From Acidimicrobiia bacterium (GTDB taxonomy: Bacteria; Actinomycetota; Acidimicrobiia; Spongiisociales; UBA11373), in assembly GCA_030584185.1 (NCBI GenBank), contig CP129495.1, forward strand, positions 1,657,469 through 1,721,468: a DNA stretch of 64,000 bases, written 5' to 3'. The notes below the pieces were generated by a model, which worked only from the letters and a program-made list of their open reading frames with translations, did not search any database and was not told the origin of the DNA. Positions 25,751-40,953 of this stretch are shown one piece after another; position 1 is the first letter of the stretch; each line of letters starts with the position of its first letter. The translations under genes and the position numbers were made by a program.

Positions 25751-26941
25751 ATGGGTAAGGAGAAGTTTGAGCGGTCGAAGCCTCATGTGAATGTGGGGAC
25801 GATGGGTCATATCGATCATGGGAAGACGACGTTGACGGCTGCGATCACGAAGGTGTTGTCGGAGTCGGGTGTTGGGGGGACGTCGTTTACGGCGTTTGAT
25901 CAGATCGATAAGGCTCCTGAGGAGCGTGAGCGTGGGATCACGATCGCGATTGCTCATGTGGAGTATGAGACGGAGAATCGGCATTACGCGCATGTGGATA
26001 TGCCGGGTCATGCTGATTATGTGAAGAACATGATCACGGGTGCGGCTCAGGTGGATGGGGCGATTCTGGTGGTGTCGGCTGCTGATGGTCCGATGCCCCA
26101 GACCCGGGAGCATGTGTTGTTGGCGCGTCAGGTGGGTGTGCCTTACATCGTGGTGTTCTTGAACAAGGTCGACATGGTCGATGATCCCGAGTTGTTGGAT
26201 CTGGTGGAGTTGGAGGTTCGGGAGCTGTTGTCGGCTTATGAGTTCCCGGGTGATGAGGTTCCGGTGGTTCGGGGGTCGGCGTTGAAGGCGCTCGAGGGTG
26301 ATGCCGAGGCTGCGGGTCAGGTCCTGGAGTTGATGGCTGCTGTGGATTCGTATGTTCCTGAGCCTCAGCGTGCTGTGGATAAGCCGTTTCAGATGCCGGT
26401 TGAGGATGTGTTTTCGATCACGGGTCGGGGCACGGTTGTGACCGGGCGTGTGGAGCAGGGCATGTTGACGGTGGGTTCGGAGGTGGAGATCGTTGGTATT
26501 CGTGCGACGCAGAAGTCCACGGTGACCGGGGTCGAGATGTTCCGCAAGCTGTTGGATGAGGCTCGTGCTGGTGACAATGTGGGGTTGTTGTTGCGGGGGG
26601 TGGGTAAGGAGGATGTGGAGCGGGGTCAGGTGGTGTGTGCTCCTGGTTCGATCACTCCTCATACCGAGTTCGATGCTCAGGTGTATGTGTTGACCAAGGA
26701 GGAGGGTGGTCGTCACAATCCGTTCTTTTCGGGGTATCGGCCGCAGTTCTATTTCCGGACGACGGATGTGACCGGGTCGATCGAGTTGCCTGGGGGTACC
26801 GAGATGGTGATGCCTGGTGACAACACCGAGATGCGGGTGACGTTGTTGAACCCGATTGCCATGGACGAGGGTCTGCGGTTCGCCATCCGTGAGGGTGGCC
26901 GTACCGTGGGCGCCGGCCGCGTCGTCAAGATCCACAAGTAG
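25751..26941 (+). CDS. tuf: Elongation factor Tu, copy 1
   Basis: A 396-residue GTPase delivering aminoacyl-tRNA to the ribosome. GHIDHGKTT (G1), DMPGH (G3; most bacteria have DCPGH), NKVDM (G4) and the SAL motif are present, and all three domains are complete. The encoded protein is identical to the copy at 43922-45112. Codon use is strikingly unlike the neighbours: TTG for Leu, GAT, CAT, CCT and GGT/GGG dominate until roughly the last 27 codons, which revert to GC-rich choice. It follows tRNA-Met and precedes rpmG, an arrangement like the E. coli tufB locus. Confidence 0.97.
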   Translation: MGKEKFERSKPHVNVGTMGHIDHGKTTLTAAITKVLSESGVGGTSFTAFDQIDKAPEERERGITIAIAHVEYETENRHYAHVDMPGHADYVKNMITGAAQVDGAILVVSAADGPMPQTREHVLLARQVGVPYIVVFLNKVDMVDDPELLDLVELEVRELLSAYEFPGDEVPVVRGSALKALEGDAEAAGQVLELMAAVDSYVPEPQRAVDKPFQMPVEDVFSITGRGTVVTGRVEQGMLTVGSEVEIVGIRATQKSTVTGVEMFRKLLDEARAGDNVGLLLRGVGKEDVERGQVVCAPGSITPHTEFDAQVYVLTKEEGGRHNPFFSGYRPQFYFRTTDVTGSIELPGGTEMVMPGDNTEMRVTLLNPIAMDEGLRFAIREGGRTVGAGRVVKIHK

Positions 26942-27007
26942 GCCGATGGCGGGCGGCGGTCACGCGATGGCCGCCCGCCGACATCACGACAGGACCGAGG
27001 ACCAGAC

Positions 27008-27169
27008 ATGCCTTCCGACAAGAGGCCGCCGATCACGCTCGCCTGCGAGACGTGCAAGCGGCGCAACTACGTCACGACCAAGAACAAGGGAAACACGCGT
27101 GAGCGGATCGAGCTGATGAAGTACTGCCGCTTCTGCCGTCAGCACACCGCCCACAAGGAGACCCGCTAA
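27008..27169 (+). CDS. rpmG: 50S ribosomal protein L33, zinc-binding form
   Basis: A 53-residue protein with the C+ zinc ribbon: CETC (13-16) and CRFC (40-43). It is a component of the 50S subunit near the E site. A GAGGA site precedes the ATG. Its position before a MaoC-type dehydratase gene and the tRNA-Trp-secE-nusG cluster matches many actinobacteria. Confidence 0.95.
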   Translation: MPSDKRPPITLACETCKRRNYVTTKNKGNTRERIELMKYCRFCRQHTAHKETR

Positions 27170-27181
27170 CCGCGGCGACCG

Positions 27182-28045
27182 ATGGCACGCCTCGACACCT
27201 TGGTCGGGCGCAGGTTCGGGCCGGCCACGTTCCGGGTCACTCCGGAGCGAGTGGCCGCCTTCGTGGAGGCCACACGCTCCGACTCCGAGAGGTGGTCCGA
27301 GCACGCCCCGCCGATGCTGGCCAACGCCGTCCTCTTCGCTGTGGCTCCACGCTTCTTGGAGGATCCGGAGGTCGTCGGATACACCCGATCCCTGATCCAC
27401 TCCGAGCAATCGTTCACCTGGTCGCGGGCCTTGTCCACGGGCGAAGAGTTGACGATCGAGGCCGTCGTGGAGTCGGTTCGATCGCGTGGACCGCTGCACC
27501 TCGTCGGGTTCGGCCTCACTGCGGGATCGTCCACCGGGCCGTGGCTGGTGTCGTCGTCGGTGTTCGTGATGGCCGAAGGCGCCGCCGCCAGTGCCGGCGA
27601 GGAGCGGGAACCTGGTGTCGGCGAGGGTTCGACGCCGGCGCCGTCGCCAGGAGTTCTACCCCTTCCCGATCCCGGCGAGGGCCTCCCGTGGGTCGATCGC
27701 GGTGCCTCCCGGGCCGATCTGGTCAGGTACGCCGCAGCCACCGGTGATTGGAACCCGATCCACTGGGACCACGAGTCGGCGCGTGACGCGGGTCTGCCGG
27801 GGACAATCGTGCATGGACTCCTGATGGCTTCCTGGCTGGCCGATGCCGCCACCCGCCACTCACCTGGGCCCCACCCCCTTCACGAGATCGCGCTGCGTTT
27901 CCGCAGCCCGCTGCGTCCGGCGACGCCCGCCCGCGCCGGTGGGACCGTCACCTCGAGGGGTCCGGGCTCGGCGGTGCTCGATCTGGTGCTCGAGTCGGGT
28001 GCCGGCGATCGACTGGTGACGGCTCGGGCTCGGGTAACGGCATGA
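27182..28045 (+). CDS. Double-hotdog MaoC/HadAB-like (3R)-hydroxyacyl dehydratase
   Basis: A 287-residue protein with two hotdog domains. The N-terminal one (about 5-135) is HadA-like and lacks a clear catalytic pair. A low-complexity Gly/Pro/Glu linker (about 133-165) follows. The C-terminal MaoC domain (about 168-285) has the active-site motif YAAATGDWNPIHWD with Asp and His, and GLPGTIVHGLLMA. In mycobacteria separate hadA and hadB lie at this same place between rpmG2 and trpT; here they appear fused. It is coupled to the sigma-factor gene by an ATGA overlap. Substrate (acyl-CoA or acyl-ACP) is not resolved. Confidence 0.85.
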   Translation: MARLDTLVGRRFGPATFRVTPERVAAFVEATRSDSERWSEHAPPMLANAVLFAVAPRFLEDPEVVGYTRSLIHSEQSFTWSRALSTGEELTIEAVVESVRSRGPLHLVGFGLTAGSSTGPWLVSSSVFVMAEGAAASAGEEREPGVGEGSTPAPSPGVLPLPDPGEGLPWVDRGASRADLVRYAAATGDWNPIHWDHESARDAGLPGTIVHGLLMASWLADAATRHSPGPHPLHEIALRFRSPLRPATPARAGGTVTSRGPGSAVLDLVLESGAGDRLVTARARVTA

Positions 28046-28587
28046 CCGGGAACGGGGTCGAATCCGAGGAAGCTCTCGTCGAGCGGGCGCGTCGCGGTGA
28101 CGTGGAGGCGTTCGGCGAACTGGTATGGAGGTATCGCGACTCCGTGTACACGCTCGCAGTGAGGCTGGTGGGGCCCGATCTCGCCCCTGATGTGACCCAG
28201 GAGTCCCTGATCCGCGCCTGGCGGGCGATGCCCCGGTTTCGGGGCGATGCCGCCTTGGGGACCTGGCTTCACCGGATCACAGTGAACACCGCCTGGACGA
28301 TGCGTCGCCGGGCGAGTAGGCACGAGGCGATCCAGCTGGAGGACACCATCCCCGATCCCGGGCGCGGCCCGGAGCACGCCGGGGTCATGGTCGGGATTCG
28401 TGCCGAACTCAGGGATGCGCTGGAGCGTCTCACACCGGGCCAGCGGGCGGTGGTCGTGCTCCGTGACATCTACGGGTGGAGTCACTCCGAGATCGGGCGG
28501 GAGCTCGGCATCACCCAGACCACCTCCAAGGTGCGCCTCCATCGGGCGCGGCGCCGGCTGCGCGAGATCCTGGAGTCCTCCCGATGA
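28042..28587 (+). CDS. ECF-family RNA polymerase sigma factor
   Basis: A 181-residue sigma-70 relative with only regions 2 (about 12-85; DVTQESLIRAWRAMPRFRGDAALGTWLHRI) and 4 (about 120-175; LTPGQRAVVVLRDIYGWSHSEIGRELG). It should direct RNA polymerase to a small regulon in response to an envelope or redox signal. Overlaps of 4 nt on both sides tie it to the dehydratase gene and to the downstream anti-sigma gene. Confidence 0.93.
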   Translation: MTGNGVESEEALVERARRGDVEAFGELVWRYRDSVYTLAVRLVGPDLAPDVTQESLIRAWRAMPRFRGDAALGTWLHRITVNTAWTMRRRASRHEAIQLEDTIPDPGRGPEHAGVMVGIRAELRDALERLTPGQRAVVVLRDIYGWSHSEIGRELGITQTTSKVRLHRARRRLREILESSR

Positions 28588-28937
28588 GGAGCCTCACCTG
28601 CCGGATGATCTCGGCGCTTCCTACGGATGCCCCTCTCACCGGTGTGTTGCGCAGGCACCGTTCATCGTGCCCCCGATGCCGCGCCGAGGGCGCCGAGACC
28701 ACCGGCTTGGCCCGGGAGCTGGCCGGAATGGGCGAGGAGACGGTGCCTGCGCCGGAGGGGCTCGCCAGCGGAGTGATGATCCGACTCGGGCCTCAGGACG
28801 GTTCCGACCCGCGCCGGCCCCTTGTGGTCCGGCTGATCGTGAGGTGGGCGGCCGCCGCTCTGGTGGCGGTGGCCACCCTGGTGGCGCTGGTCACCGGCCT
28901 GTGGACCAGGCTGCGTCGGGGTGCGCCTGGCTCTTGA
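28584..28937 (+). CDS. Putative zinc-type anti-sigma factor with one TM helix
   Basis: A 117-residue protein whose N-terminal part contains H-x3-C-x2-C (HRSSCPRC, about 25-32), the zinc signature of ZAS anti-sigma factors, preceded by Cys6. A single TM helix spans about 88-108 (WAAAALVAVATLVALVTG) with a short basic C-terminus. The ATGA overlap with the sigma gene supports the pairing. The sensor part outside the membrane is almost absent, so the signal may be intracellular, such as redox state; that is inference. Confidence 0.75.
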   Translation: MRSLTCRMISALPTDAPLTGVLRRHRSSCPRCRAEGAETTGLARELAGMGEETVPAPEGLASGVMIRLGPQDGSDPRRPLVVRLIVRWAAAALVAVATLVALVTGLWTRLRRGAPGS

Positions 28938-28939
28938 GT

Positions 28940-28970
28940 TTGCTTCCAACGGCGGGCAGACCCCTACAAT
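28940..28970 (+). promoter_or_regulatory. Promoter of tRNA-Trp-secE-nusG
   Basis: TTGCTT (28940-28945) and TACAAT (28965-28970), spaced by 19 nt, lie 46 nt before tRNA-Trp and after the anti-sigma stop. A sigma-A-type promoter is likely here. Confidence 0.5.
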
Positions 28971-29015
28971 GCCGCCCGTTCGTCCCATGGTTCGCGCGCG
29001 GGTTCGAACACCCCA

Positions 29016-29089
29016 AGGGGCGTAGCTCAATTTGGCAGAGCACTGGTCTCCAAAACCAGCGGTTGGGGGTTCGAGTCCCTCCGCCCCTG
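29016..29089 (+). tRNA. tRNA-Trp (CCA)
   Basis: A 74-nt tRNA. Acceptor strands AGGGGCG and CGCCCCT pair; the anticodon CCA is at 29050-29052 in the loop CTCCAAA; the T-arm is GGGGG-TTCGAGT-CCCTC; discriminator G. It precedes secE, as in mycobacteria and many other bacteria. Confidence 0.96.
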
Positions 29090-29174
29090 CTCGGTGGGCT
29101 GGAGGCGGCTCTGCCCGGAGGGGCGGTGTCGCCTTTGTGGAGGGGTCTTCGAAAGCCCGTCAAGTAAGGAAGTC

Positions 29175-29456
29175 ATGAATCGAGAACTGCGCCGATTGCA
29201 GGCGAAGGAAGAGGAGAGGGCCAAGGAACGTCGGGCTGCCGCAGTGCAGCAGCGGCGGCGCAAGCAGCGCGTCGGCTTTCGCCAGTTCGTCTCCGAGGTG
29301 CGTACCGAACTGAAGCGAGTGGCCTGGCCCAGCCGACGCGAGGTGGTCACCTTCACGCTGGTGACCCTGATCACGGCCGGGTTCGTCACCGCCTTCACGT
29401 TTGGTCTCGACATCACCTTCAAACAGGCGATGCTCAAGCTGTTGGAGCTGCGATGA
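29175..29456 (+). CDS. secE: Preprotein translocase subunit SecE
   Basis: A 93-residue, single-TM form. A very basic N-terminal ~35 residues precede the conserved FVSEVRTELKRVAWPSRREV amphipathic helix (about 39-58) and one TM helix (about 60-82). It stabilises SecY in the inner membrane. The start at 29175 has AAGGA upstream; a longer frame from 29094 runs through the tRNA flank and was rejected. Confidence 0.93.
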   Translation: MNRELRRLQAKEEERAKERRAAAVQQRRRKQRVGFRQFVSEVRTELKRVAWPSRREVVTFTLVTLITAGFVTAFTFGLDITFKQAMLKLLELR

Positions 29457-30286
29457 GCGACGAGAACGAGGTCCTCTCGGACGCCGACGCCAATCCGGAC
29501 AATCCGTTCGCCCGCGCTGCGGCCCTGCTGGCAGCGGCGGTCGCCACCGAAGAGCGGTCGGAGCCCGAGACCGAGGAGGCTTCCGAGCCGGAGGAGGCAG
29601 TGGAGGTCGATTCCGCAGGGATCGCCGAGCCGGATGCCGCGGCGGAGGCCGAGCCTGCGGCCGCGACCGACCGGGCACCGGCTGGTTCGGCCGCGCCCGA
29701 CGCCGACGAGTCCGATGCGGCGGCTCCCGCGCTTCCGGCGAGCCCTTACGATCTCCCCGGCTCGTGGTTCGTGATCCACTGCTACAGCGGGTACGAGAAC
29801 AAGGTGAAGGCCAACCTGGCGACCCGCATCAAGTCGATGCACATGGAGGATTCGATCTTCGACGTGGCAATTCCCATGGAGGATGTCGTCGAGATCAAGG
29901 GGGGGCGCAAGGTCACCATCCCCCGCAAACAGTTCCCCGGCTACCTGCTGGTGCGCATGTACCTGGACGACGAGTCCTGGAGCGTGGTCCGCAACACGCC
30001 AGGGGTGACCGGCTTCGTCGGCTCCGGCATCCGTCCCAACCCGCTCTCGCGGCGCGAAGTGGAGCGCATCCTCGGCGTGCGCAAGGACGAGGAGAAGAAG
30101 GCGCCTCGCTTCAAGCCCGACTGGGAGGTGGGGGAGACCGTCCGGGTCATCGATGGGCCGTTCGCCGACTTCAACGGTGTCATCGAGGACATCAACCTCG
30201 ACCAGTCGAAGGTGCGGGTGTTGGTCGACATCTTCGGCCGGGAGACCCCGGTCGAGCTCAACTTCGAGCAGATCCAGAAGTTCTGA
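29453..30286 (+). CDS. nusG: Transcription termination/antitermination factor NusG with long N-terminal extension
   Basis: A 277-residue NusG, about 100 residues longer than the E. coli protein. The NGN domain begins at about 101 (SWFVIHCYSGYENKVKANL) and the KOW domain at about 222 (VGETVRVIDGPFADFNG). The extra N-terminus (about 1-98) is a low-complexity Glu/Ala/Pro-rich segment; some actinobacterial NusG proteins also have acidic N-terminal extensions. It binds RNA polymerase beta-prime and links it to ribosomes or Rho. It overlaps secE by 4 nt. Confidence 0.94.
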   Translation: MSDENEVLSDADANPDNPFARAAALLAAAVATEERSEPETEEASEPEEAVEVDSAGIAEPDAAAEAEPAAATDRAPAGSAAPDADESDAAAPALPASPYDLPGSWFVIHCYSGYENKVKANLATRIKSMHMEDSIFDVAIPMEDVVEIKGGRKVTIPRKQFPGYLLVRMYLDDESWSVVRNTPGVTGFVGSGIRPNPLSRREVERILGVRKDEEKKAPRFKPDWEVGETVRVIDGPFADFNGVIEDINLDQSKVRVLVDIFGRETPVELNFEQIQKF

Positions 30287-30306
30287 CCGGTTAGGAGAAA
30301 GACGAA

Positions 30307-30735
30307 ATGGGCCGTAAGCGGGTAGCCGCCATCCTCAAGCTTCAGATTCCGGCGGGCCAGGCGACGCCGGCGCCGCCGGTGGGTCCGGCGTTGGGCCAGC
30401 ACGCCGTGAACATCATGGATTTCGTCAAGGCGTACAACGCGGCGACGGAGAGCCAGATCGGCACGATCGTGCCCGTCGAGATCACGGTGTACGAGGACCG
30501 GTCCTTCACCTTCGTGACCAAGACGCCGCCCGCAGCCGTGATGCTGCGCCAGGCGGCTCGCGTCGAGAAGGGATCGGCGACGCCGCACACCGAGAAGGTG
30601 GGCAGCGTCACCCGCGATCAGGTTCGCCACATCGCCGAGACCAAGCTGGTGGATCTGAACGCCAACGACATCGACGGGGCCATGAAGATCATCGAGGGCA
30701 CCGCCCGTTCGATGGGAATCATGGTGGAGGGTTAG
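30307..30735 (+). CDS. rplK: 50S ribosomal protein L11
   Basis: A 142-residue protein of the GTPase-associated centre. The N-terminal domain has the proline-rich [20 protein letters not shown] linker region and the C-terminal RNA-binding domain has the expected [18 protein letters not shown] lies 11 nt before the ATG. It is the first gene of the rplKA pair. Confidence 0.96.
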   Translation: MGRKRVAAILKLQIPAGQATPAPPVGPALGQHAVNIMDFVKAYNAATESQIGTIVPVEITVYEDRSFTFVTKTPPAAVMLRQAARVEKGSATPHTEKVGSVTRDQVRHIAETKLVDLNANDIDGAMKIIEGTARSMGIMVEG

Positions 30736-30816
30736 CAGCAGACAGTGGCGCCATGGGTGCCGCCCAACACACCAACGGGAGGCCCGCCGGGCCGCGTACC
30801 GTGAGGAGAGTCAGAG

Positions 30817-31518
30817 ATGAGCAAGAAGCGTGTCGATGCGACGAAGAAGTTCGATCGCGAGACCCACTACGGGCCGCTCCAGGCCATCGACCTGGTCAAG
30901 CAGTTGGCCTCGGCCAACTTCGACGAGACCGTCGAGGCGACCTTCGTGCTCGGGATCGATCCCAAGCAGGCAGACCAGGGGGTGAGGGGCACCGTTTCCC
31001 TGCCCCAGGGCACCGGAAAGGCCGTGAAGGTGGCGGTGTTCGCCTCAGGTGAGGACGCTCGCGCCGCGCGCGAGGCGGGTGCCGATCTGGTCGGCGACTC
31101 CGACCTGCTGGCCGCCGTCGAGTCGGGGCAGCAGGCGCTCGACTGGGACGTCACCATCGCCCATCCGTCGCTCATGTCCGAGGTCGGGAAACTGGGCAAG
31201 GCCCTCGGCCCCCGCGGTCTGATGCCGAACCCCAAGGCCGGGACGGTCACACCGGACGTCGGCAAGGCGGTCACCGAGTTCAAGGGCGGGCGCGTGGAGT
31301 ACCGCAACGACCGCTATGGGAACGTCGCAGTGGGGATCGGCAAGGTTTCGTTCGAACCGTCGCAGCTCCGGGAGAACCTGTCGGCACTGGTGTCCGAGCT
31401 CAACAGGGTCAAGCCGTCCGCCGCCAAGGGCCGCTTCCTTCGCAAGCTGGCCCTGTCCTCGACGATGGGACCGGGAATCCGGGTCGACGTGACCGCCCTG
31501 GACGAGCTCAAGGACTGA
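30817..31518 (+). CDS. rplA: 50S ribosomal protein L1
   Basis: A 233-residue L1-stalk protein. Typical motifs include LGKALGPRGLMPNPKAGTV and FKGGRVEYRNDR. It binds 23S rRNA and, in many bacteria, represses its own operon by binding the leader. GAGGAG lies 11 nt upstream; the 81-nt gap after rplK holds no gene. Confidence 0.96.
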   Translation: MSKKRVDATKKFDRETHYGPLQAIDLVKQLASANFDETVEATFVLGIDPKQADQGVRGTVSLPQGTGKAVKVAVFASGEDARAAREAGADLVGDSDLLAAVESGQQALDWDVTIAHPSLMSEVGKLGKALGPRGLMPNPKAGTVTPDVGKAVTEFKGGRVEYRNDRYGNVAVGIGKVSFEPSQLRENLSALVSELNRVKPSAAKGRFLRKLALSSTMGPGIRVDVTALDELKD

Positions 31519-31711
31519 CACACCGACAGGGTGCGCGACCCCTCGTGCTACCCTCCGTGCGACAGCCGACCCGAGACCGTCCGGTGCCCGCAAGGGCCAA
31601 TGGCCGCAAGGCCGCCGGCGCAGGTGGCGCAGAGACTTCTCTCGCTCCCGCATGGCCTCGCGTCGGGAGCGATTGCGTTTCCGGATCACCGGAAACCAAG
31701 TGAGGAGCAAC
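31519..31711 (+). ncRNA. L10 leader RNA region
   Basis: The 193-nt gap between rplA and rplJ is rich in structure, as expected for the cis-acting L10 leader bound by the L10-L12 complex. GGTGCCCGCAAGGGCC (about 31580-31595) and neighbouring elements resemble known actinobacterial L10 leaders. Downstream hairpins are clear: CGCTCCCG (31643-31650) with CGGGAGCG (31664-31671), and TTTCCGG-atca-CCGGAAA (31678-31695) just before the rplJ ribosome site. Confidence 0.7.
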
Positions 31712-32467
31712 ATGCCAAGACCCGAGAAGGTCCAGGCGGTCGCCGACATCAAGGAACGCCTCGAAGGGGCGCGTGCCGTGTTCGTCGCCGAGTACTCCGG
31801 CCTCTCCGTCAAGGAGCAGCAGGAACTCCGCCGCGGGCTGCGCGCCGTGGCCGGTGAGTTCAAGGTCTACAAGATGACCCTGGCTCGGCGGGCCGCCACC
31901 GAGGCCGGCAGGGATGGCCTGCTCGAACTGCTGGTCGGGCCTTCGGGCTTGACCTTTGCCGACGACGCCGCCTCTGCCGCCAAGGTGCTGCGCGACTTTG
32001 CCAAGGCCCACGAGCGGCTGGTGATCAAGGGTGCCCTGCTGGGCACCGAGGTGCTGCCACCGGAGAAGGTCGCCGAGATGGCGGATCTGGAGCCCCGCGA
32101 GGTCCTCCTGGCGAAGGTGGCCGGAGTGTTCCAGGCACCGATGGCGAGGATGGCCGGCCTCCTGGCTGCCTTGCCCCGGAACCTGGCAACCGTCATCCAG
32201 CAGCTGATCGACAAGTCCCCGGAGGCGCCGGCCACCGAGGCCGCAGCCACCACAGACGAGGCGCCGGCCACCGAGGCCGCAGCCACCACAGACGAGGCGC
32301 CGGCCACCGAGGCCGTAGCCACCACAGACGAGGCGCCGGCCACCGAGGCCGTAGCCACCACAGACGAGGCGCCGGCCACCGAGGCCGTAGCCACCACAGA
32401 CGAGGCGCCGGCCACCGAGGCCGTCGCCAACGATGACGAGACGGCCGACCCGGCCGAGGAGGAATAG
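31712..32467 (+). CDS. rplJ: 50S ribosomal protein L10 with repetitive acidic tail
   Basis: A 251-residue L10; the normal family length is about 165-180. Residues 1-170 are a standard L10 ([31 protein letters not shown]), including the helix that anchors L7/L12 dimers. From about 171 the protein continues as six near-identical 12-residue repeats ([12 protein letters not shown]) and ends [11 protein letters not shown]. The tail follows the L7/L12-binding helix, so it would project from the stalk base. It overlaps no gene and is 2 nt from rplL. Confidence 0.95.
   Translation: MPRPEKVQAVADIKERLEGARAVFVAEYSGLSVKEQQELRRGLRAVAGEFKVYKMTLARRAATEAGRDGLLELLVGPSGLTFADDAASAAKVLRDFAKAHERLVIKGALLGTEVLPPEKVAEMADLEPREVLLAKVAGVFQAPMARMAGLLAALPRNLATVIQQLIDKSPEAPATEAAATTDEAPATEAAATTDEAPATEAVATTDEAPATEAVATTDEAPATEAVATTDEAPATEAVANDDETADPAEEE
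32222..32434 (+). repeat. 36-bp tandem repeats inside rplJ
   Basis: Six units of 36 bp start near 32222, 32258, 32294, 32330, 32366 and 32402. They are almost identical; the main variation is GCAG versus GTAG, giving Ala or Val. The period is a multiple of three, so copy-number change keeps the frame. Confidence 0.93.
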
Positions 32468-32469
32468 AC

Positions 32470-32859
32470 ATGGCCACGAAGATGAGCAAGGACGACCTGC
32501 TCGAGGTCTTCGCCGGGATGACCGTGCTGGAGCTCTCCGAGTTCCTCAAGGCGTTCGAGGAGAAGTTCGAGGTGACTGCGGCTGCACCGATGGCCGCCAT
32601 GGCGATGATGCCTGTCGGAGGTGGCGCAGCTGCCGCCGAGGAGGAGCAGTACGAGTTCGACGTCATCCTGAACGCCGCCGGCGACCAGAAGATCCAGGTG
32701 ATCAAAGAGGTGCGTGCCATCACCAGCCTCGGCCTCAAGGAGGCCAAGGAGTTGGTGGACGGCGCCCCGAAGCCGGTCCTCCAAGGGGTCGACAAGGAGA
32801 CCGCCGAGAAGGCCAAGGCCACCCTCGAGGGTGCCGGCGCCTCGGTCGAGATCAAGTAG
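32470..32859 (+). CDS. rplL: 50S ribosomal protein L7/L12
   Basis: A 129-residue stalk protein that recruits translation factors. It has the N-terminal dimerization helices, an Ala/Met-rich hinge (about 36-60) and the C-terminal factor-binding domain ([20 protein letters not shown]...). Its GAGGAGG ribosome site lies inside the end of rplJ, consistent with separate, high-level initiation. Confidence 0.96.
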   Translation: MATKMSKDDLLEVFAGMTVLELSEFLKAFEEKFEVTAAAPMAAMAMMPVGGGAAAAEEEQYEFDVILNAAGDQKIQVIKEVRAITSLGLKEAKELVDGAPKPVLQGVDKETAEKAKATLEGAGASVEIK

Positions 32860-32876
32860 TCACCGAGTCCTTTGGA

Positions 32877-32906
32877 ACGGGGGGTGGGCTTCGGCCTGCC
32901 CCCCGT
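32877..32906 (+). terminator. Terminator/attenuator after rplL
   Basis: ACGGGGGG pairs with CCCCCCGT, then GGC-TTCG-GCC caps the stem beyond a TG/TG mismatch. No U-tract follows. It is placed where the classical rplL-rpoB attenuator occurs, 18 nt after rplL. Confidence 0.7.
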
Positions 32907-32929
32907 CTGCGTTGCCGAGGGAGAAGGAC

Positions 32930-33069
32930 GCGACACGGCGTGTGTCGCGTTCGTTCCCCCGTAGGGGGAGGTGGCCCGGAGGGCCGGAGGGGACGAGCCG
33001 CGACAAGGCGTGTGTCGCATTCCCTCCCCCGACGGGGGAGGTTGCCCGGAGGGCCGGAGGGGGCGAGCC
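32930..33069 (+). repeat. Two direct copies of a 70-bp hairpin repeat in the rplL-rpoB gap
   Basis: Copies start at 32930 and 33000 (period 70), and a degenerate third begins at 33070. Each has three small inverted repeats in order: GCGACAC/GTGTCGC, CCCCC/GGGGG, and GCCC-gga-GGGC. Related copies occur at 25381-25446 (inverted) and 55917-55952. The 448-nt gap contains no gene; beyond the repeats it holds the rpoB promoter and leader. Confidence 0.8.
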
Positions 33070-33115
33070 GCGACAGCGCCCTGTCAGGGTCTGCCACCCG
33101 CAGGGCCGTCCTTCC

Positions 33116-33143
33116 TTGACCGACCCTTCCTGGCTGGTATCTT
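33116..33143 (+). promoter_or_regulatory. Promoter of rpoBC
   Basis: TTGACC (33116-33121) and TATCTT (33138-33143) are spaced by 16 nt, a good sigma-A-type match. It would give a leader of about 155 nt to the rpoB TTG. A second -10-like TATCCT lies at 33219-33224. Confidence 0.6.
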
Positions 33144-33307
33144 GTCCGGAGACATTCATAGGGACCGCGCCGGTTCTTCGAGGAGCGCCGGTCCCACCGT
33201 GCCGGGGTAGCCCCCTGCTATCCTGGTTTTTCGTCGTCGTCATCACCTGTTAGCCTTCACCGTCCACCCCTGCCCGCCAGCGATTCGACATCGAGGAGGA
33301 AGCGCCC

Positions 33308-36706
<3,399 letters not shown>

Positions 36707-36752
36707 CGGTTTTCGTGGACGAGTTCAGAGATACGACCAACAAGGAGTACGG

Positions 36753-40685
<3,933 letters not shown>

Positions 40686-40803
40686 CGGCAACCGGCTGGA
40701 GCGACCGATTCGCCTGGATTTCCCGCTTTGCGTCGCCGTGGCGCGAGTCGCTATGATCGCACACCGCGACTTCGGTCCCGACCCCCCTTCTCGTGAAGGG
40801 TTG

Positions 40804-40825
40804 GCCCGGCTGCCTCAAGCCGGGC
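40804..40825 (+). terminator. Hairpin in the rpoC-rpsL gap
   Basis: GCCCGGCT-gcctca-AGCCGGGC is a perfect 8-bp stem; another hairpin, CCTTC-tcgt-GAAGG, lies just before it. They sit mid-way in the 268-nt non-coding gap and could terminate rpoBC or act in the leader of the str operon. I see no clear promoter or gene in the rest of the gap. Confidence 0.5.
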
Positions 40826-40953
40826 TAGATGCCTGAGTAAGGGGTTCATACGGGTCGACGCCTCCCCTTCGGGGCAGGTTGCCGACTCTCGCCGTGCAGC
40901 GTCCCGGGTTCGGGGCTGCGCTGCGCCGACAACGAGATAGTGGAGAGGGCAGA

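Noticed and set aside
25661-26935. Long antisense frame (424 codons) through the first tuf, repeated through the second (43823-45244).
   Set aside because: It mirrors the EF-Tu codons; the unusual TTG/CAT/GAT codon choice removes stops on the complement. The His/Arg-rich translation has no family features.
30753-31052. 99-codon frame starting between rplK and rplA.
   Set aside because: Runs out of frame into rplA; no ribosome site and no conserved features.
33071-33115. Possible third full copy of the 70-bp repeat before the rpoB promoter.
   Set aside because: Only the GCGACA start and scattered bases match; too degenerate to count as a copy.
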